DNA from: Halobacillus fulvus
GTDB lineage: Bacteria; Bacillota; Bacilli; Bacillales; Halobacillaceae
Assembly: GCA_004078665.1 (NCBI GenBank)
Contig: SCFO01000009.1
Span: forward strand, 1-64,000
DNA length: 64,000 nucleotides
Reading direction: 5' to 3'
The notes under the pieces: generated by a model
What the model saw: only the letters and a program-made list of their open reading frames with translations
What the model was told of the DNA's origin: nothing
The model's database searches: none
In this document: positions 63,346 through 64,000 of the stretch, piece after piece
How the letters are laid out: every line of letters begins with the position of its first letter
Position numbering within the stretch: the stretch's first letter is position 1
Made by a program: the position numbers and the translations under genes

Positions 63346-63374
63346 TTGACATCCGAATGATTTCGTTATACCAT
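63346..63374 (+). promoter_or_regulatory. Promoter of the T-box/ileS unit
   Basis: TTGACA at 63346-63351, a 17-base spacer and TACCAT at 63369-63374, about 25 bases before the T-box leader. Confidence 0.7.
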
Positions 63375-63399
63375 AAGGAGAAAATACGTATATTTTCGT

Positions 63400-63640
63400 T
63401 GACGAGAAGAGTAAGCTTTATTCTGTGTCTCTAGAGAGTCGCTGGCTGGTGGAAAGCGATGACCGCATAGGGCTGAAGATCATCTCCGAGAAGTTCTGCT
63501 GAAATGATTCAGAGTAGGGAGAACCGGCAGCGGCCGTTATCCGCTTGAACCAAGTGCCGTGCATTCGTGTGCGGAATATGGGTGGTACCGCGGAATGAAC
63601 ATCCGTCCCTGTTTTTACAGGGGCGGTTTTTTTGTTTTTA
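63400..63640 (+). promoter_or_regulatory. T-box riboswitch, tRNA-Ile type
   Basis: The universal T-box sequence GGGTGGTACCGCGG is at 63580-63593. Stem I parts (GAGAGTCGCTGG and GGAAAGCGATGACCGCA) lie at 63433-63468. ATC codons at 63479-63484 are the best candidate specifier, fitting Ile. The terminator CCGTCCCTGT / ACAGGGGCGG then T7 is at 63603-63632. Uncharged tRNA-Ile should allow read-through to ileS. Confidence 0.93.
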
Positions 63641-63720
63641 CCGGCGCCTCAAGCGGATGTGGATCAGATCATAGTTCAATGATGGATATAAAAATAAAAA
63701 AGGGTAAGAGGTGGAAAGCA

Positions 63721-64000
63721 ATGCGCAGTGTCAATACGAAAGAAGCGGCATTAGACCGCGAAAATCGTGTCAAAGATTATTGGAATGCAGAAAATGTCTT
63801 CCGTCGCTCGATGAGTGAACGGGAAGGAGAAGAGACGTTTGTCTTTTACGAAGGTCCTCCGACAGCAAACGGTCTTCCTCACGCCGGCCACGTGCTTGGT
63901 CGTGTCATCAAGGACTTTGTCGGACGTTACAAAACAATGCAAGGGTATCAAGTTCTTCGTAAAGGTGGCTGGGATACGCACGGTCTGCCGGTAGAGCTTG
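63721..64000 (+). CDS. ileS: Isoleucyl-tRNA synthetase, type 2, N-terminal part
   Basis: The frame is open from the ATG at 63721 (AGAGGTGG upstream) to the window edge; about 93 residues visible. [18 protein letters not shown] contains the HIGH-type box as [25 protein letters not shown] follows. [10 protein letters not shown] with GWDTHGLP marks the IleS2 (eukaryote-like, mupirocin-tolerant type) rather than IleS1 (YANGDIHIGH). It charges tRNA-Ile. Downstream part not seen. Confidence 0.9.
   Translation, partial: MRSVNTKEAALDRENRVKDYWNAENVFRRSMSEREGEETFVFYEGPPTANGLPHAGHVLGRVIKDFVGRYKTMQGYQVLRKGGWDTHGLPVEL

Overview
The window reads as chromosome of a low-to-moderate GC Gram-positive member of the Bacillaceae. 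The evidence is strong AGGAGG ribosome binding sites with frequent GTG and TTG starts, a SAM (S-box) riboswitch on metIC, a T-box leader on ileS, Rex-, Fur- and CzrA-like operators, and many Bacillus-type families (YuzB, YcgT/YumC, DUF1189, DUF2935, DUF4003, CydDC). Acidic proteins and a family of hairpin repeats make a halophilic genus such as Halobacillus my best guess. That is inference, not proof.

Layout. 1-2.2 kb is an AT-rich accessory patch: a TIR-domain protein, a DUF6037-like protein, three direct repeats and a terminator. 2.3-7.9 kb holds a small unknown protein, a methyltransferase, an ISL3 transposase remnant, a SulP transporter facing a UspA protein, a small HTH protein, a stalk-domain surface protein and a parvovirus-type phospholipase A2-like protein. 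8.1-10.2 kb is the arsR-arsB-arsC operon. 10.3-14.2 kb holds an acetyltransferase, DUF4003, an SDR and a FlaR-like kinase. 14.4-17.9 kb is cydDC behind a perfect Rex-like palindrome; its partner cydAB lies 42 kb away at 58.8-61.2 kb. 18-28.3 kb is mixed metabolism and membrane genes, ending in a CzrA-like sensor and a 21-bp minisatellite.

28.7-45.9 kb contains two divergent MurE-like ligases (28.7 and 44.4 kb) around an alarmone hydrolase-like HD protein, a RibF paralogue, YuzB, DUF1189, a SAM hydrolase, an aldo/keto reductase, a phosphatidyltransferase plus VTT pair, a LysM/SleB hydrolase, an alanine symporter, a flavin reductase, DUF2935, and a GntR-ABC-permease-ECF sigma operon. 46-58.4 kb holds an acetolactate-synthase-like enzyme, a GAF-GAF-PAS-GGDEF-EAL protein, padR-chrA, a Fur-box YcgT-type reductase, metIC with an overlapping 34-codon ORF, DUF4385 and glutaminase. 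The right end carries cydAB, a lipoprotein, a methyltransferase and the T-box-controlled start of a type-2 ileS, cut by the window edge.

Seven copies of a ~120-bp hairpin-forming repeat, with a wider ~175-bp conserved envelope, sit in the gene-poor gaps. An eighth site looks like an envelope without the core. No CRISPR array, rRNA, tRNA or complete insertion sequence was seen. The least explained items are the TIR/DUF6037 patch, the twin MurE-like ligases, the hairpin repeat family, the metC-coupled small ORF and the sigma-region-2-only protein.
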